Both the position numbers and the translations under genes were made by a program. 64,000 bases of DNA from Seriola aureovittata (taxonomy: Eukaryota > Chordata > Actinopteri > Carangiformes > Carangidae): positions 22,593,501 to 22,657,500 of the forward strand of contig NC_079382.1 in assembly GCF_021018895.1 (NCBI RefSeq), in the 5' to 3' direction. Positions 24,501-39,000 of this stretch are shown piece by piece; position 1 is the first letter of the stretch, and every line of letters begins with the position of its first letter. The notes below the pieces were generated by a model that did not search any database, was not told where the DNA came from, and worked only from the letters and a program-made list of their open reading frames with translations.

Positions 24501-27500
24501 GCTCACCTGAAGTTTCTTCGAATGAAAATGAAACTATGAGTTTTGACATATATGCTGATCATAATACAGCAGCTGCAGAGTGGACGGTAAACACTCATTT
24601 ACCTGCGTGTGTCACTGCAGGCAGAGCAGCAGGGTCCCGCCTACCTGACCACGGGCCAGTTCGCCCCTCAGGCTCTGGGGAGAAGAGACCGACCGGAGCC
24701 CGTCCAAAACGCTCGGCACCAGGCCTACGACATGAGGATGCAGTCGAGGGAGCAGCACAACAAGGTACGACGAGCTGTTCAAGTGTGACGCGAAGTTCCT
24801 TTTTTCCCAGATGTGGAAATATGGAAAATAAATCTGAGGAAAGAGTTTGACTGTGTCCGTCCCTCTGGTCATAGTTATAGTTCCCGCCCACGTCTGGAGA
24901 GTGTAGATGGAAAGACGGTGTGGAACATGTGTTGAGCTAAACAAGTTACTGATCTGTGTGAATCTCACCAAGAACCTAGAGTCAGATATATGAACATAGA
25001 TTTCTAACAGTGTAGCTTCACGGCTGAAGCCCATTTACATGTTGTAATATTTCAACTGAGGACTATCATGGCGATGAAGGGATTGCATCATGATTAGTTA
25101 TTTGTTGTTTCCTCCAGGACGCTGCTCAGTCTCTGAAGGCCATGATGAGGAATGGAGGCAATGTAAGTTCTAAGTAATATGGAAGATGGATCATTTCTGT
25201 AGAGGTTCTAATTATCAGTGCAGATGCCAACAAATAGAGTTTGCGGATTGTTTCTACTGTTTAAAACCAATTATAGCAAAACATATAAAATACTAGACTC
25301 ACCAGCAGCTTCCAGTGACAGAGCTGTGACTCACTCATCAGATTCTGGTGCGTTTTAGGGTTGTGATGATGATGATGATGATGATGATGACGGCGATAAG
25401 TGATCGCCGATCTTCTGAGCGGTCGGCGATAGCTTGTACCTTTGTCAGTGTCAAGAGGATATTTGGCTTGTTTTCACATTTATGTATTGGCTTATTAACA
25501 TTATTTGTAGTATTAAATTTAATTTGCCCCGCCACAGTTTCTCGTACATAACCAATGCCTGCAACACAGACACGATGGTCACTGAAGCGTTGTCGTGTGT
25601 AGCTGCTGCGCTGCGATTAAACGAAGGTGATGGACAGACAGACGGAACATGTCATTTAGTTCAGTTTCTCATCCTGCTGCTCTTTGTGGTTGATAATGGA
25701 ACTTGTGGAGTTGATGAGAGAGAGCGACTACGCGACTCCATCAGCTGATGTCGACTGGATATTGTGAATGCTCTGGTTATTAAATAGCCAACACATTATT
25801 TGTGATGACAATTGTGTTTTAACGGTCTTAACTAATGCACATGATTAGTCAGAGATCAACATTAGATTTGGGCCGTACAGTATAATTCTTTCTGTGTACG
25901 TTATTAGATGACTGAAGGATTTACATTAAAAAAAAAAAAAAACCCTAGAGATTTTAATCGTTAATCATTAACAGTGATGTAAAAGTCTCTGATCACTGTA
26001 GCATGTCTGAACACAGTTTCATCTTTCCTCCAGTAAACTCTGAAAAGTTGATGATCATCCTTGATCCCCTCGCTGATGAACTTTGTTGAACGCCGTCACC
26101 TTTTCCTTATGGGTATTTCACATTGGACAGTGACTTTGAATATGGACGCTGCCTTCGGTTCAGTTCACGGTCGTGTTTCTGTTTAAAGTGTGTGTCAAGC
26201 TGTTAAACTTCAGGCCTGTATACAGCTTTAAGTATATGGAGCCACAATAGCAGCCCATACATTAGCACATGAATGAGAGACGCAGAGGCCTCAGAGAAAA
26301 GGAAAGCTCAGTGGCCAAGGTACTTTTCTTTTTCATCTGACGTGTGATGGCATCATCTTCTGCTCTGGGAAACTGACATTTTTCACTGTTCTATACCAGA
26401 TTATAGACAATTTAATTGATTAATCAAGACAATGATTGGTAAATTAATCCATTTCAACAATTACTACAAATATTCTCTAAAACGGCACCGGAACTTAAAG
26501 TTTATTTTAATTCATACATTCATTGGCTCGTCTCGTCAGTTTGATCGTTTATGATCAGAAATAATCTTTTTATTTATTCTGTTTTAAAGCAACAAACAAA
26601 AGAGACGTCAAATAGCTCCGAAGCATTTTGCACTAAAACGAAAGACATTCATCGACACAAATGAACAATTTGAATTTGCAGTTGTTGTTTGCCCGGTTTT
26701 TGAGTGAAAACCGGACACGTATAAAAACCAGAAAAACAAAATAATAAGATCAAATCATCAAATCCTTATCCCACGGCTCATCTTCTCTTTACTATCTCCA
26801 GCTTCACGTCTCGCTCTGTTCAGTTTATGGTCTTATTTCTCTGTCTTCTTCATGCTGTAGATTGTTTGTTCTTGTGTAACTCAGACCGTTCGTGCAGTTA
26901 TATAATCATGTAAAGTTGTGATTTGTGGCTTCTGAAAATGCTGCAACTCGTAGTTTGACAATCAAATGTTATTGTCCATGTTTTGTCATCTTTTCTCTTC
27001 TAATACAGTAAGTTATTGAAGTTATGTTTTTTTTTTTTAGTATTGTTTGTGCGATGATTTAAAAACAAATGTACAAGATAAAGATTCTTCTTTTAACCCG
27101 TACGTTTTCTTTTTGTCTCCCCGCACAGTCGTCTGCAGGTCCCAGCGACGGTGCAGACAACAGGGGGGTGAAGAGGAAAGCCGAGGACAGCGACAGCGAG
27201 CCGGAGCCCGAGGACAACGTCAGGTAAATCTGGGTGGGCGGGGTCACAGTGGAGGGCAGGATCAGGGTGGCAGTTTAGACACATCTTGTTCTGACACTAA
27301 AAGCGAATACAGCCTGAATATGGAAACTAATCTGCCCTTTAATTATGATTATAAGATGGGCCTCTCTCTTCAAGAGATGTTTTCTGTTCCACACGTTCTT
27401 CTTCTTTGTCAAGACCTGCAACTACATTGCCCATAATGCAACTCAACCACCAGAGATTTTAGGTGTGTTTGGCTGATGTAACCTGGAGCAGAGAGGCTGC

Positions 27501-30500
27501 AGAGACTGTCACGACCTCAGAGGTTTGATCCCATGACAAGTGATGGCAGCATCATCACTAGGCTGGAGTCTGACATGAACCTGGTCACATTAATGTAAAG
27601 ACTTGAGCAGCAGAAAAAAATACACAGAAATTAAAGAGAAACCTTCTGCGTCACAAAGAAACAAACTAAAACAATCTGTTTTAATGAACCACACGATACA
27701 GAAACAAGTGGATGAGGACGAAGGATAATAGGATCCATTCTGCTGATTGGCTGCCACAGTGTTATCAGGGTTTTAGGCTTCACTGTCAAGATGCCAAAAA
27801 CCAAAATGAGTTTATCGGATTGATTAGCTATTGTATTGATATTCAAATCTGCTGTTGTCTGTAGAGACTGTTTATTTCTCTCATTTGGCTGATAACAACA
27901 GAAATAAGCTCTTGACAGTGCCGGAGTGTGTGCTGGTGAAGCAGTAGGTGTTCGACAGAGTGTGAGTGTGTGTGTTAATAATAGTGAATCTTTGGAGACC
28001 AGCTTCAGTCGGTGAAGATGGTGTTAACAAACAGAAGCAGAGAGAAGTACTCATTAATGCCACCGTGCTGCAGCACAAGCTGTTTAACTCCCTGCCACCT
28101 CCCCTAACCACACACACACACGCACACACACTTATACACACACTCAGCCCTCTTCTGAACAGCTCCCACCTCCCTCTGCACGTGATTAATATGGAAAGCA
28201 GGAATATTGGAGTAAATTCCTCTGTGACGCACTCGTCAAAGCTGCTAAATCCATCGGGCTAAATTGGTATTCATGGAGGCTTTCCTCTCAGGAGTCGGCG
28301 CTCCCTGTGGACCGCTCCCAGGATCCACCACACAGATGCCGGACGGCCTTGATTATGTGTGCAGAACGGCATCGCCGCCCCACATCTACCAAGAAGTCAA
28401 AGCCATTAAACTATTCCACCAGCAGCGAGGAAGTTGATGCAGAAGCATCGTTTTATTGTAACGTTTAGATTTATTTACACTACAAACATGTGATCGTCTG
28501 ACTTAGTTAATGTCAAAGCGGCAGCGTCCAGACAGTCGATCCCCAAGTTTTCTGATGCATTATAAACAGAGGTGTCATCTGAATATCTGATGGAAGCCGA
28601 GGTGAACTGAAGGAACAGGGTTGATGGGAACAATGCAGCCGCCACGCAGCGAGTGTTTCCCCGGCCTCAGCTCGGCATCACTGATCAGTCCTCTGAAACT
28701 TTAAAGACTCTGGCCTCATTAGCTGCTGGAGCTTGTGATACTTGATGATTTAAAACTTCACTCAGCCTGTTGTTATATTCGCAGCTTTTTATGAGCAACG
28801 TTTTATATTTTGTGGCTCGCACTCGTTGTGAGCAGTTGATCAAACTGCTAAAGTAACAGCTTTAAAGTCTATAGTTAATAAGTTTCCTCACCATAGTTGA
28901 CTTTTCCAGGATTGTGTGTCGTTGTGAAGCGTAACCATGTCCCTGTGTGCCGCAGGTTGTGGGAGGAGGGCTGGAAGCAGAGATACTACAAGACCAAGTT
29001 TGACGTGGACGCGACCGACGACGACTTCAGGAAGAAGGTGGTTCGATCGTACGTGGAGGGTCTCTGCTGGGTGCTGCGCTACTATTACCAGGTAACGTGA
29101 CATGAACACAACTGTAGTTTCTTGTAACTCAATCCCTCATATACCAATTACTCACTGGAGCACCAAATTTGGATTAATCCGCCGCTGAAAATACTCCCCA
29201 AAAAAACCCACTATTTGCGACTTGTTTTTAAAGATTCACGTCTCAATAAGAGCCGATGGGTTTGGAGCCACAGACGGAGGAGGGAGGTCACAGGGTTTTT
29301 GTCAGATGGACATTTTGTCTTCTCATGTGATTTGTAAACAATTAGGAAAATCTAGAATAACACTATCCTCATCCTTAAAGCACATGACGTATGTGAGTGA
29401 GGTCACAGCGGCGAGAAGCTTTCAAGTCAAACCAGCAGCTGAAACACATCAGGCTCCTGGTGGATGAACTTTTTAATGTAGCAGCTTCACATGAAGCTCA
29501 CAGGCAGGTTTGTGAACACTGATCTAATGGCCTCCAGAATCAGCACAATGTTAAAGACACATCTTTAAAGATAACTTAAGACAGAAGAAACGCCTCATGT
29601 GTTTTTAACTGAGCGACAGGTTTTTAATCTTTAAGAACTCCTGTGTGTTTGAGCCTCGACCAGATGTCCCTGCGCACGGCAGCGTCCGCTCTCTCCGTGT
29701 TTGCAGTGTGATTTTACACTACATCATTTTACTGTTGTACAATATTGATCTTTATCTCGAAATGAAATAATCAGCCGCGGGCCCTCTCCAGAAGAGCCGG
29801 GGCGTCTCAGGCTGAGCCGGGGGGATTTGTTTCGGGCTGATTGTGCTCTCCGTGTATGCGCGCTCCGCGTCGACTCCGCACGCTCGCCAATCCAAAGCCC
29901 GTCTCAGGGGGCCGTTCTGGATGAATTCATTAGCAGGCCCTCGGCGGACGGGGACGTGTCTGCGCTCCGCTGCCACACATTCACGGTTCTGTCCGCCGCC
30001 GCAGAGTTATGATCACACACACCTCTCGCCAAACGACGAGGGAAGGGAGAGCTGGGTTCATCCGAAACAAAAGACAGTGACAGAGATTCACACTCTGTTC
30101 TGTCTCTCAGATCCTTTGTGTTTTTAGGTGTGTAACCCTGATGAAGGAGCTTGTTTCATGCTTTTTATTTTCTATTTTCTCTCAGAAATCAACATATTTT
30201 TAAAAGACAGATTCACTTTGTCACGAGCAACAAAACAATTTCACCCACAAATAGAGGAGTTTTCTTTCTGATTCGTCTGTGTGTAAAAATCTGTTTCTGA
30301 TTGATCAGGATTTTAGTAAAAGGACATAATATTTATTTTTAAATCAGGGAGTTTTTTCTCAGTCAATAAGTGCTGTGTGTAGTTCATTGTTATAAGTGGT
30401 TCAGCTCAGTTGTCAGTTTATTAGGAACACCCAGCTAAAACGAATGCAGTTTAAAACAGTCCTGCAGTAAATCCTTCTTCATGAAGGTTATAATGTTCAG

Positions 30501-33500
30501 TTTGTATTAAAACTGTTTTGATTTGACTGTGTGATCATTCTGGAGGAAGTTGTGTCTCATGTTTATTCAACACCCAAAATATAAAAATGATATAAACCAT
30601 TTGCAGGTGTCATATTAGACTGTAACTCTTAGGCTCCCGGTGTAAATTATAAACTGACAACTGAGTGTAATTATTTCATATTGCTTAATAATAAAATCTC
30701 TGTTATTTAATTGGTTTTGGTTTGAGATACTTGGTTTATGGAAGTTGATTGATTTTAAACAGAACAGTCGTTAAAAGTCACAATTATTTGCAGAATATCA
30801 TGTTAATTTATTAATTTCAAGTCAAAAATGATAAATAATGAAATTTACAGGTTTTCTGACATTTGATGGTCGTCACCTTCATTCTGCTGAAATTTATTTT
30901 TCTCAATTTTCTGACAAAGTAGAAACAGGATTCTGAAGAATCGTCTGGAGGCAATTCCACTGAATGTTTTACTTTGATGAATGTGAAGAGGGAGCAACTT
31001 TCTCTCCTTGTCAGTTGTTATGAAACGGGACAGTTAATGTAATTTTTTTTCTTCTGTTGTTGTGTCCGTCCCCCCCCCCCCCCCCCGGCCACAGTCACAA
31101 ATGAGTTTCTCCTCCTGACAAAACGTATCGTCATATTACCATAAATGATCTGTGCCATTATTTGAATGTGGAGATCGGAGCCTCCTCTACCTTTTATCAT
31201 GGTAAAGTCCCATATTATCATGTGAATGGCCATCTTTAATAATAGAGTGGTGGTGAGCTTTGAAACGAGATTGGCTGACGTGAAGATTGGTGGATTTATC
31301 GGAGGACCACCTCAGAGGTGGATTGTGGGAAGTGAAGGTCGTTCTTTGGTGGCGAGGCGTGTTTGCTCAGGGAAGGATAAGTGGTCCAAACGCCGGATCT
31401 GCAGGGTTATTTCTGAGGTGCAAGAGCCTCTCAGCGGGTGTCGCAGACTATTCTGTCCCCAGGCGCTTCAGGGTTCCCAGTAACAGTTTCTCGTTCCAAT
31501 ATCTGGATTGATTTTTGCTCCATTGTAGTTTGAAAGTGCAGCGACAACAGACGGTGATTTAATTTAGGAGTCTGATTCAGGCTCGTTCAGGTTTTTAAAT
31601 GTCAGATTGGATTTGAAGCTTTAAGCTTGGAATTTTAGTGGAGAAAGGGCAAAGAAAATCTTTTCTTTCCATTTCCAAGTCGTTTTTTAATGTCTTTTTT
31701 CTCTCATTGTATCTCACGAACTTATTAGTCAGGACCTTACCTCAAATCTAACACTTGAAATGAAAAAGCACCAAGTCTGCACCAACCATCACCAATGAAC
31801 AGTTAAATGTAGAGCAGAGGCTGTTAAACTGAACTGAATCAATAACAATTTTGATGATCAATTAATCCTCATTTATCTTTTATGAAGCAGAAATATCAAA
31901 CTCTGATTCCAGCTCCTCAGATGTGAAGATTTTCTGCTTTTCTCTTTTATTTTGTTGTAGAATTAGTGGTTGGACAAAACCAATCATCGTAGGACGTCAC
32001 CTCGAGCTCCGGTGAATATTGACGAGCTTTAACAATCATCAGTTCATCAGTTGATTAATTAAGCAGCTGTGTTGTGATTTATCAGTCGTCTAATAATCTG
32101 GAGCTGAAACACGTTTCTGATCTGCTGGAAGAATCTGAACCGAACCAGCTCGTACATGATGCTGCACACGGATCGAAATTAAATTCTTCTTTACAGCTCT
32201 TTAACGTCATCTAGTGAATTCATGGAAACTCATTACTTTTAGTCTCTTTGTTATTAAATCTTCTTGTATTTATCTGTTTTCTTCATATTATATAAATATA
32301 GTACTCCCACCTTATTTAATCATGAGCCAGGTGAAGGCCACAGTGATACAATAAACTTGTACTTTTTGCCTTTTCAGACGTTTTCTCTTCTCCACACACC
32401 TCAGTTTAATTGTTGAGCATCAATCTGCTGATTATTTTCTAGATTGTTTGGTGTGTAAAACATCAGAAAACACTGAAAAAATTTCACAATTTTCTAAAGT
32501 AACTTCTTCAGATGTCTGTTTTTTTTTTCCTGATGGTCAAAAGCCCAAAAACAAATCATTTATAATAATGTGAGACAGACGCAGCAAATCTTCACGTTAT
32601 AGAAACTGGAAGCTTTTTTTTCTTTTCTTGAAAAATTGACTTGAATGATTAATAGTTAATTGAATTATAATTTTATGATCATTGTCGCTCTTATTCAAAT
32701 ACACTTGGCAGTAAGAATGTGAAGTGAACGGATAAACTGATAATGAAAAGCTGTAGGTAAATGGTGAATATATATTTTCTGTATTTCAGCCACCAACATT
32801 CGAAGGTTGTGGTTTCGGTAAAACTGAAGCATCATGTGACGTGTGTGAAGCAGGATGGACAGACTCGTATTAACGTCAGTGTCTGTGTTGATTTGCAGGG
32901 CTGTGCTTCCTGGAAATGGTACTTCCCGTTCCACTACGCCCCGTTCGCCTCCGACTTCAAAGACATCAAAGAGATGTTCACCGAGTTCGAGAAGGGAACC
33001 AAACCAGTAAGAAGAGACTTTTCTCCTGTCTTTGTTTTGCACCAATCAGACGCCAGTTAACCAGATCTTTTTCTAACTTTTTATTTTAAATTGTAATTAA
33101 AGGATTTAAACATCAACATCATCATCAAGACTTCACATCAAAATGAAATCTGATATTTTAGGCAACAAATATTCCATTAATTAGTTTCTAAAATACATAC
33201 GAGTGTGTAAATGACCTGTGTGCTGTGATTCTGTGCAGTTTAAGCCCCTGGAGCAGCTGATGTCAGTGTTTCCTGCTGCCAGCGGCAACTTCCTGCCTGA
33301 AACATGGCGGAACCTCATGAGCAACCCAGTAAGTTTTAAAGCTTCATATTTTCCTATTCTGTGTTTTATTTTGAAGTGTTGATCCATAAGAAGATATATT
33401 TGTAGTGTTAAGAGCCCGAAAACCATCTCAGTGTAGTTTTACATCTCCTCTCTCAGGCTTCTCTCTGGAGCTCTAGCAACAACAGGTCGGTGATCCAATC

Positions 33501-35943
33501 AGAGGAGAGGAGGCCCTGAGCCTCTCTCTTCTGATTGGCTGACTGTTTTCTGAGTGATCAAATAAAAATAAAGCAGATTTCAGGTAAAAACACTCAGAGA
33601 AACCAAATCCTGCAAGGTTTGGATGGTGGGTCCAGGTGGGCGGGGCTTGGTGACTGCTTTGTTGTGACATCACAAAGTTCCAGAAGTCCTGACGGCTGGT
33701 TTTAAGGCTCAGTTTCTGAATACAGGCTGTGTGCATTTCTCTGTGGACTGAGGCTTTGATACTTTCACAGTATTAATATAGAAGCTAGAGCTGATCTATA
33801 ATCACACTACACATGGACACAGACCTTTACACTATGTGGGGCCTTCTAAGAGTCCAGAATGAGGTGCAGGGAGATCGAGACTGGTGACAACTCAGGTTTT
33901 TAAAAATTTGGGAATATATTACAACGAAAAGAAAACTTTGGGAAACAGTCCATTCCCTGAAGATAAGATTGTGTGTGAAGTATTTAATTTTAGTTTCAAT
34001 GACTTGTAAAGGTCTCGTAGAGAAATGAAGACTTTCTAACAACTGAAAATAATATGAAATAAGCTTCTCTAAGTTGTTGTACTTGTATCGGTCTCTTCAG
34101 CTTCTGTTAAACTCTTACTTTGACACAGGTTTCTTCCATCATTGACTTCTACCCCGATGACTTCGCCATTGATCTCAACGGCAAGAAGTACGCCTGGCAA
34201 GGTGAGTCACAGTCCGGCTGAGAGACCCAGAATTCAAAGGTGGTTTGTGATATTACTGACTCATCCAAACTGCTTTATCGCAACACGTTGACTAAACTCC
34301 TGTCGAGACTCTTCAAAATAAAATCATTTTTAATCATCACAGGATGTGTTTTTATGACTTCTCTCTGAGCCTTACAGGGGCTAAATATTTAAAAGTTTTG
34401 CCTCCTTCAAACCTCACCTTCAGGGTGAGAAGTTCAAATCCAAACTCCAAAAGCACTTGAAGAGCATTGTAATTTTTACTTGAATTACGTTTCAGGCGTA
34501 CCTCACACTCAGAAGTCACTTTGAGTGCAGTTATTCTGTGTGTGTGCTTTGTTTTGAAGGCGTTGCCCTGCTGCCATTTGTGGATGAACGTCGGCTGAGG
34601 GCGGCTCTGGCGGACGTCTACCCCGACCTCACACCTGAGGAAGGTGAGCACAACTCCAGCAGTTAACTGGAGCTGGAATTAAAGGTGTTGGTGTGTCACA
34701 TCTCAGTGTTTGTATATGAATGTTACTAATTTAAAACTAGCCAGAGTCAGTTAACATCAGCAGTTAACAGTAGAAAGAGAGGATGGTCCACATGTGGTGC
34801 AGGCATCTTAAACCGAACATGTCTGCGCTTAATGTTAAATGTTTATGTTTCAATAACAGCAAAGCTTGAGCTGCAACTGCTGTTAATTCTAATGAGGAAA
34901 AGATCCGTCTGTCCTGTTTTGTTCCTTTCCTTTCCCTCTGAGAGATTCGGTTTCTCTTCCTTTCCCTTTCCCTCCAGTCTGTCCAGTAACCTCTGATCAC
35001 TGGTTTTGCCTCCCTGACCACAGCTGCTGTCTGTTCTCTGTTGCAGTGAAGAGAAACAGCCTGGGAAGCGACGTGCTGTTTATCAGCAAATCTCACCCGC
35101 TCTTCGACTTTGTCCACGAACTCTACCGCACAGAATCTATCGAGGTAACAAAACTCAGACCCCCGGACACATTAGATCAGCTGATATATCACACATATAG
35201 CCAGAAGTTTCTTTTTAAACACATTAAGTTTTCTTTGCTTTCAACCAGAAATCACCAGTCCTGATTTGAAATGTGGCGAAACATGAGCAACTGAAATGTT
35301 TCGCTGTCAACCTGACAACACAGTATTGCTCGGACAACAAGCTTATCTCCCGATTCAATATGTATTTTAATTTAAGTAATGCGATTAGATGTTTCCAACA
35401 ACAATACACATCACATGTCAGAGTTTTATTTCAGCAGCATTTTGCTATAAACCCCTTGGCTCTGTCTTACAGCCACGCTAACAAAAAAATCTGTCATTAG
35501 GATAACCACTGAAGAACGGGCCAATATCTTAGTCTTCTATCTGTTACTTAATTACACTTCTGTTGTGATTAAGTGAAGTAAAATACACTTAAACTACTCT
35601 TAGAATAAAGTTAAAGAAAGTGCTGTTATAGTGAAATGAATTAAAGTGGAATCACAGGTGCTTTTATTCTGAAGCTCTGAGCTCGTCTCGGACAGGAAGT
35701 GTGGATGTAGTTTTTGTGACCTTGAAGCCTCTGGTCGACAGACGGTCGGACAGCAGCAGTTAGCTGTTAGCTTTTTGCAGTTAGTGGAATGCTAAACTGT
35801 CCGCAGCGCCGTTAAACATGCGCCGATGCTGTCATGCTAACCAGCTAGCTCCTGGTGTGACTGTTAGCACAAATGTCTAATAGGATGAAATGATGAAGTG
35901 ATGTCATTGTATATCCAAAAGGTCAAAGGACAAATAACTGTGG

Positions 35944-36024
<81 letters not shown>

Positions 36025-39000
36025 CAGCTGCTGCTGCTGCTGTGTCACTCTGCTGCAGATGTGTCGTGTGGTTTTGCAGGTGTTGCCTTGGATTTCGTCA
36101 TGTTGATTATACATTTATGAACCAAAGCATTTGTTCATTTTACTCACTGGGTGAAAACGACTTAATGAGCAACAGTGAAGCAAAATGCAGCAGCAAGTCA
36201 ATCTGCGAACACTGTCGCTGTCTGAGACAGACACATCACTGTTGTCAGTTAAAGACTGTTAAAAGGCAAATTACTGAAAACAAGATGAAAAGCTGAGCTC
36301 TGTGTTCATTATATCCCAAAGAGCAAACAATAGATTGATTCTGTATCTGTTTTACTGGTAGTAGAAGAACATGTTAGTTTGTCCTGCTGATGGAACAACA
36401 CAACAGCTGATGGGCTCATTGAAATGGAAAAGGTTCAACCTCTGAGGAACAGGAATGGATTCCCAATCCAGTTTTATTTATAAAGCACTTTTTAAAAACA
36501 ACACTGTTGACCAAAGTGCTGTACAATTAAAATAACAATACAATGCAAATACAATGTAATGAAAATATTCGATCCTTTTACACGTCTTCAGCCTGTTTTT
36601 GTTCACACACGGTGCATTCAGGCACAGTATCGAGTGTAGGTCAACTGAACTTCACCAGCGGAGCTCATCGCATAATCACTTAAGTCACATGCAAAATAGA
36701 CTTGAAGTGTCGGTTACAGAGCCGTTGTGTGGCCGGTGTAAATGGCTGTATTGATTAACTGTATTGATTATCAGACTGAGGAACTGAAACACCTCCTGTT
36801 TAAATGCACTGTTAAATCTTCTGTGTGAAGCAGAGAGTTCATCCTCTGGGGATTCGAACCGTGCATGCAACAGGGTGAATAATACAGTGAGTGGATGTTT
36901 TACTGGTCAGTAAACAGCTTTGTCTCCCTCAGGGCACTGAGATCCCTGCAGAGCTGTGCCATGGAATCCAAGGTATATTAAATCTTGATGACGACCCTAT
37001 TCTACCAGATAAGTAAGGGAACGCCTGCTTTACTCTCACTTTTTACAATTTTGTCCCACATTCACTTTTAATGAACAGTCACTGGAGTGGAGCCGGTCCG
37101 GCGTGACGACTCTGTGGCTGAACCTGGTTTATTCAGTTTTGTTTGATGTTTGTTCTTCAGGTCGGTGACGTCGCCCATCCCCATGCTGCGTGACATCTCA
37201 CAGAACATTTCGATTGGGTAAGAACCGTCTGTCGTTTAAACTGAGTGTAGAACATGTTGGTTTACATGAAGTCCTTCCGTTGAGGTTGAGATATTTGCCA
37301 CGTGCTGGTTTTCGGTCGATGCTGATGATACGCAGCTTCACAGGCTGGATCCTCTGTCTTTTACTGTGCAGCATTGACAGACACTTTTTTTTTTTTTGCT
37401 TATCCCTGAACTCTGACTCTGCATGTGTTTGAGCGACTGGCACAAAGAACAATTTAATGAAATGTTCAGATGATGGAAACAGGAGAGGAGGTGAACTCAA
37501 TAAGAAGAAACTAGATTTAATGCAATTAAAGACAGAATCCTTCCTATTTGCAAGACAAAGACGGGGACATCACATGACTGCATATTGAGACAGTTATTAT
37601 TACTAAGTTCGATTTTTTTTTTTTTTTTTTATAAGGGGTGCCAGCCAGGTCTCTCTAAGATGAGTCAAGTTCAAGATTATATCAAACTAACACAAAGGAT
37701 GCACATTCAAAATGCCCCCGCCCTCCAGCTTATTGTGACTGTCGATGTTTTTGATGAATCAGTTGATCTTTTAACCTGTTCTACATCAAATGTCCTGACA
37801 CGTCCAACAAAAATTAAAATAAAATATATATAGAGAGAGAAAACAGCAAATTCTCATTACAGGAGAAGCTGGCATTATGTTACTGAAGTAGTTGCTTCTA
37901 CCTGTTAAATTCGTAAAGCCTGCAGCTTGAAGCACAAAGACGAGCCTTAAATGAACGTAACAAACCTTCACGTGCAGTTAAAAATCACAGTGTATGTGTT
38001 TCAGCTCACAGTAAACATTACATATTATTCTATGTGCATATACACATACATGTAATTTATGTAAACAAACGACCTCAGACCGATATCTCGGTGTGTGTTC
38101 TTTCTTTCCCAGTGATTCGCAGAGAGACTCTTTACAGTGCCGCTCCACAGCAGATTAATTTTAGACTCATTGCAGTGTCGAGCTCTGCATCTGTACACCC
38201 ACCTTTCATTACAATAATACAAGTGTGCAGCCGTTCTGCGAGGGTGAAAAGACATTCAGGAACACGTAGGAAATGACAGAGTGAAGCAGGCGAGGCAGGT
38301 TGAGAAGAAAATGACAACACTTCATCACAGAATAATCCTCGACATGAAACATCACAAACTTGGGGTCTCTGTGTTGAAGGGAGATTTTTTCCTTTAAAAA
38401 AAAAAAAAAAAAAAAGTCTTTTAAAAATGTGAGCTAATGAAACTCTTGACTCATTGAAAACGGTTTTCCTCTATTTTCCAGAGTGAAGTTCAAGGATCCT
38501 GAGTATGCAGATGGCTTTGTGTTCAAGGCGGTCCTCCTGCCTGGAGCCAAGTGAGGGTTTTTTTTTTTCTTTTTCCAACTTTATTTATCTCATAAATTCT
38601 TTTCAAAACATCAAAGACTCTTTTATTTCCCACTCCTCATTATTAAAGGGTACGTCTGGTGATATTCTATGTTTTTCTGATAGTCCACAAATCCCGTGAA
38701 ATTCTGAAAACCAACAATGTGTCAGTCTGTCACTCAGCACTTTCTGACCTCCCTGCTCCGTCTTTGGCGCTCGGCTCCGAGCCCATTGGTTCCTACTGAA
38801 GACATTACTCTTTAAAAACACCTCATAAATATGTATTTTCATTTTTAGAGGAGAATAATATATAGTGGTTTGTAGGAAGTGTTATTCAGACAGGAGTAAG
38901 TAGGACATTTGTTAGGGACTATTTTCAGCGGTGGATTAATCCACATTCGTTGCTGTAGTGAGTATTTGGAGCAGCAGGACAGTGTCTCTATACGTTGGCC

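Noticed and set aside
24536..25034. Overlapping frames around xrn2 exon 15
   Set aside because: Other-frame and antisense shadows of exon 15 and flanking intron.
26040..26120. TGATGA and CTGA strings in intron 16 that resemble a box C/D snoRNA
   Set aside because: No terminal stem, box spacing unclear, and the motifs are too short to be significant.
33473..33736. 87-codon minus-strand frame almost identical to 40194-40475
   Set aside because: Both are antisense readings of MITE copies B and C; identity reflects the repeat, not a gene pair.
35923..36114. CV-repeat frame in xrn2 intron 23
   Set aside because: Reverse reading of a CA microsatellite.
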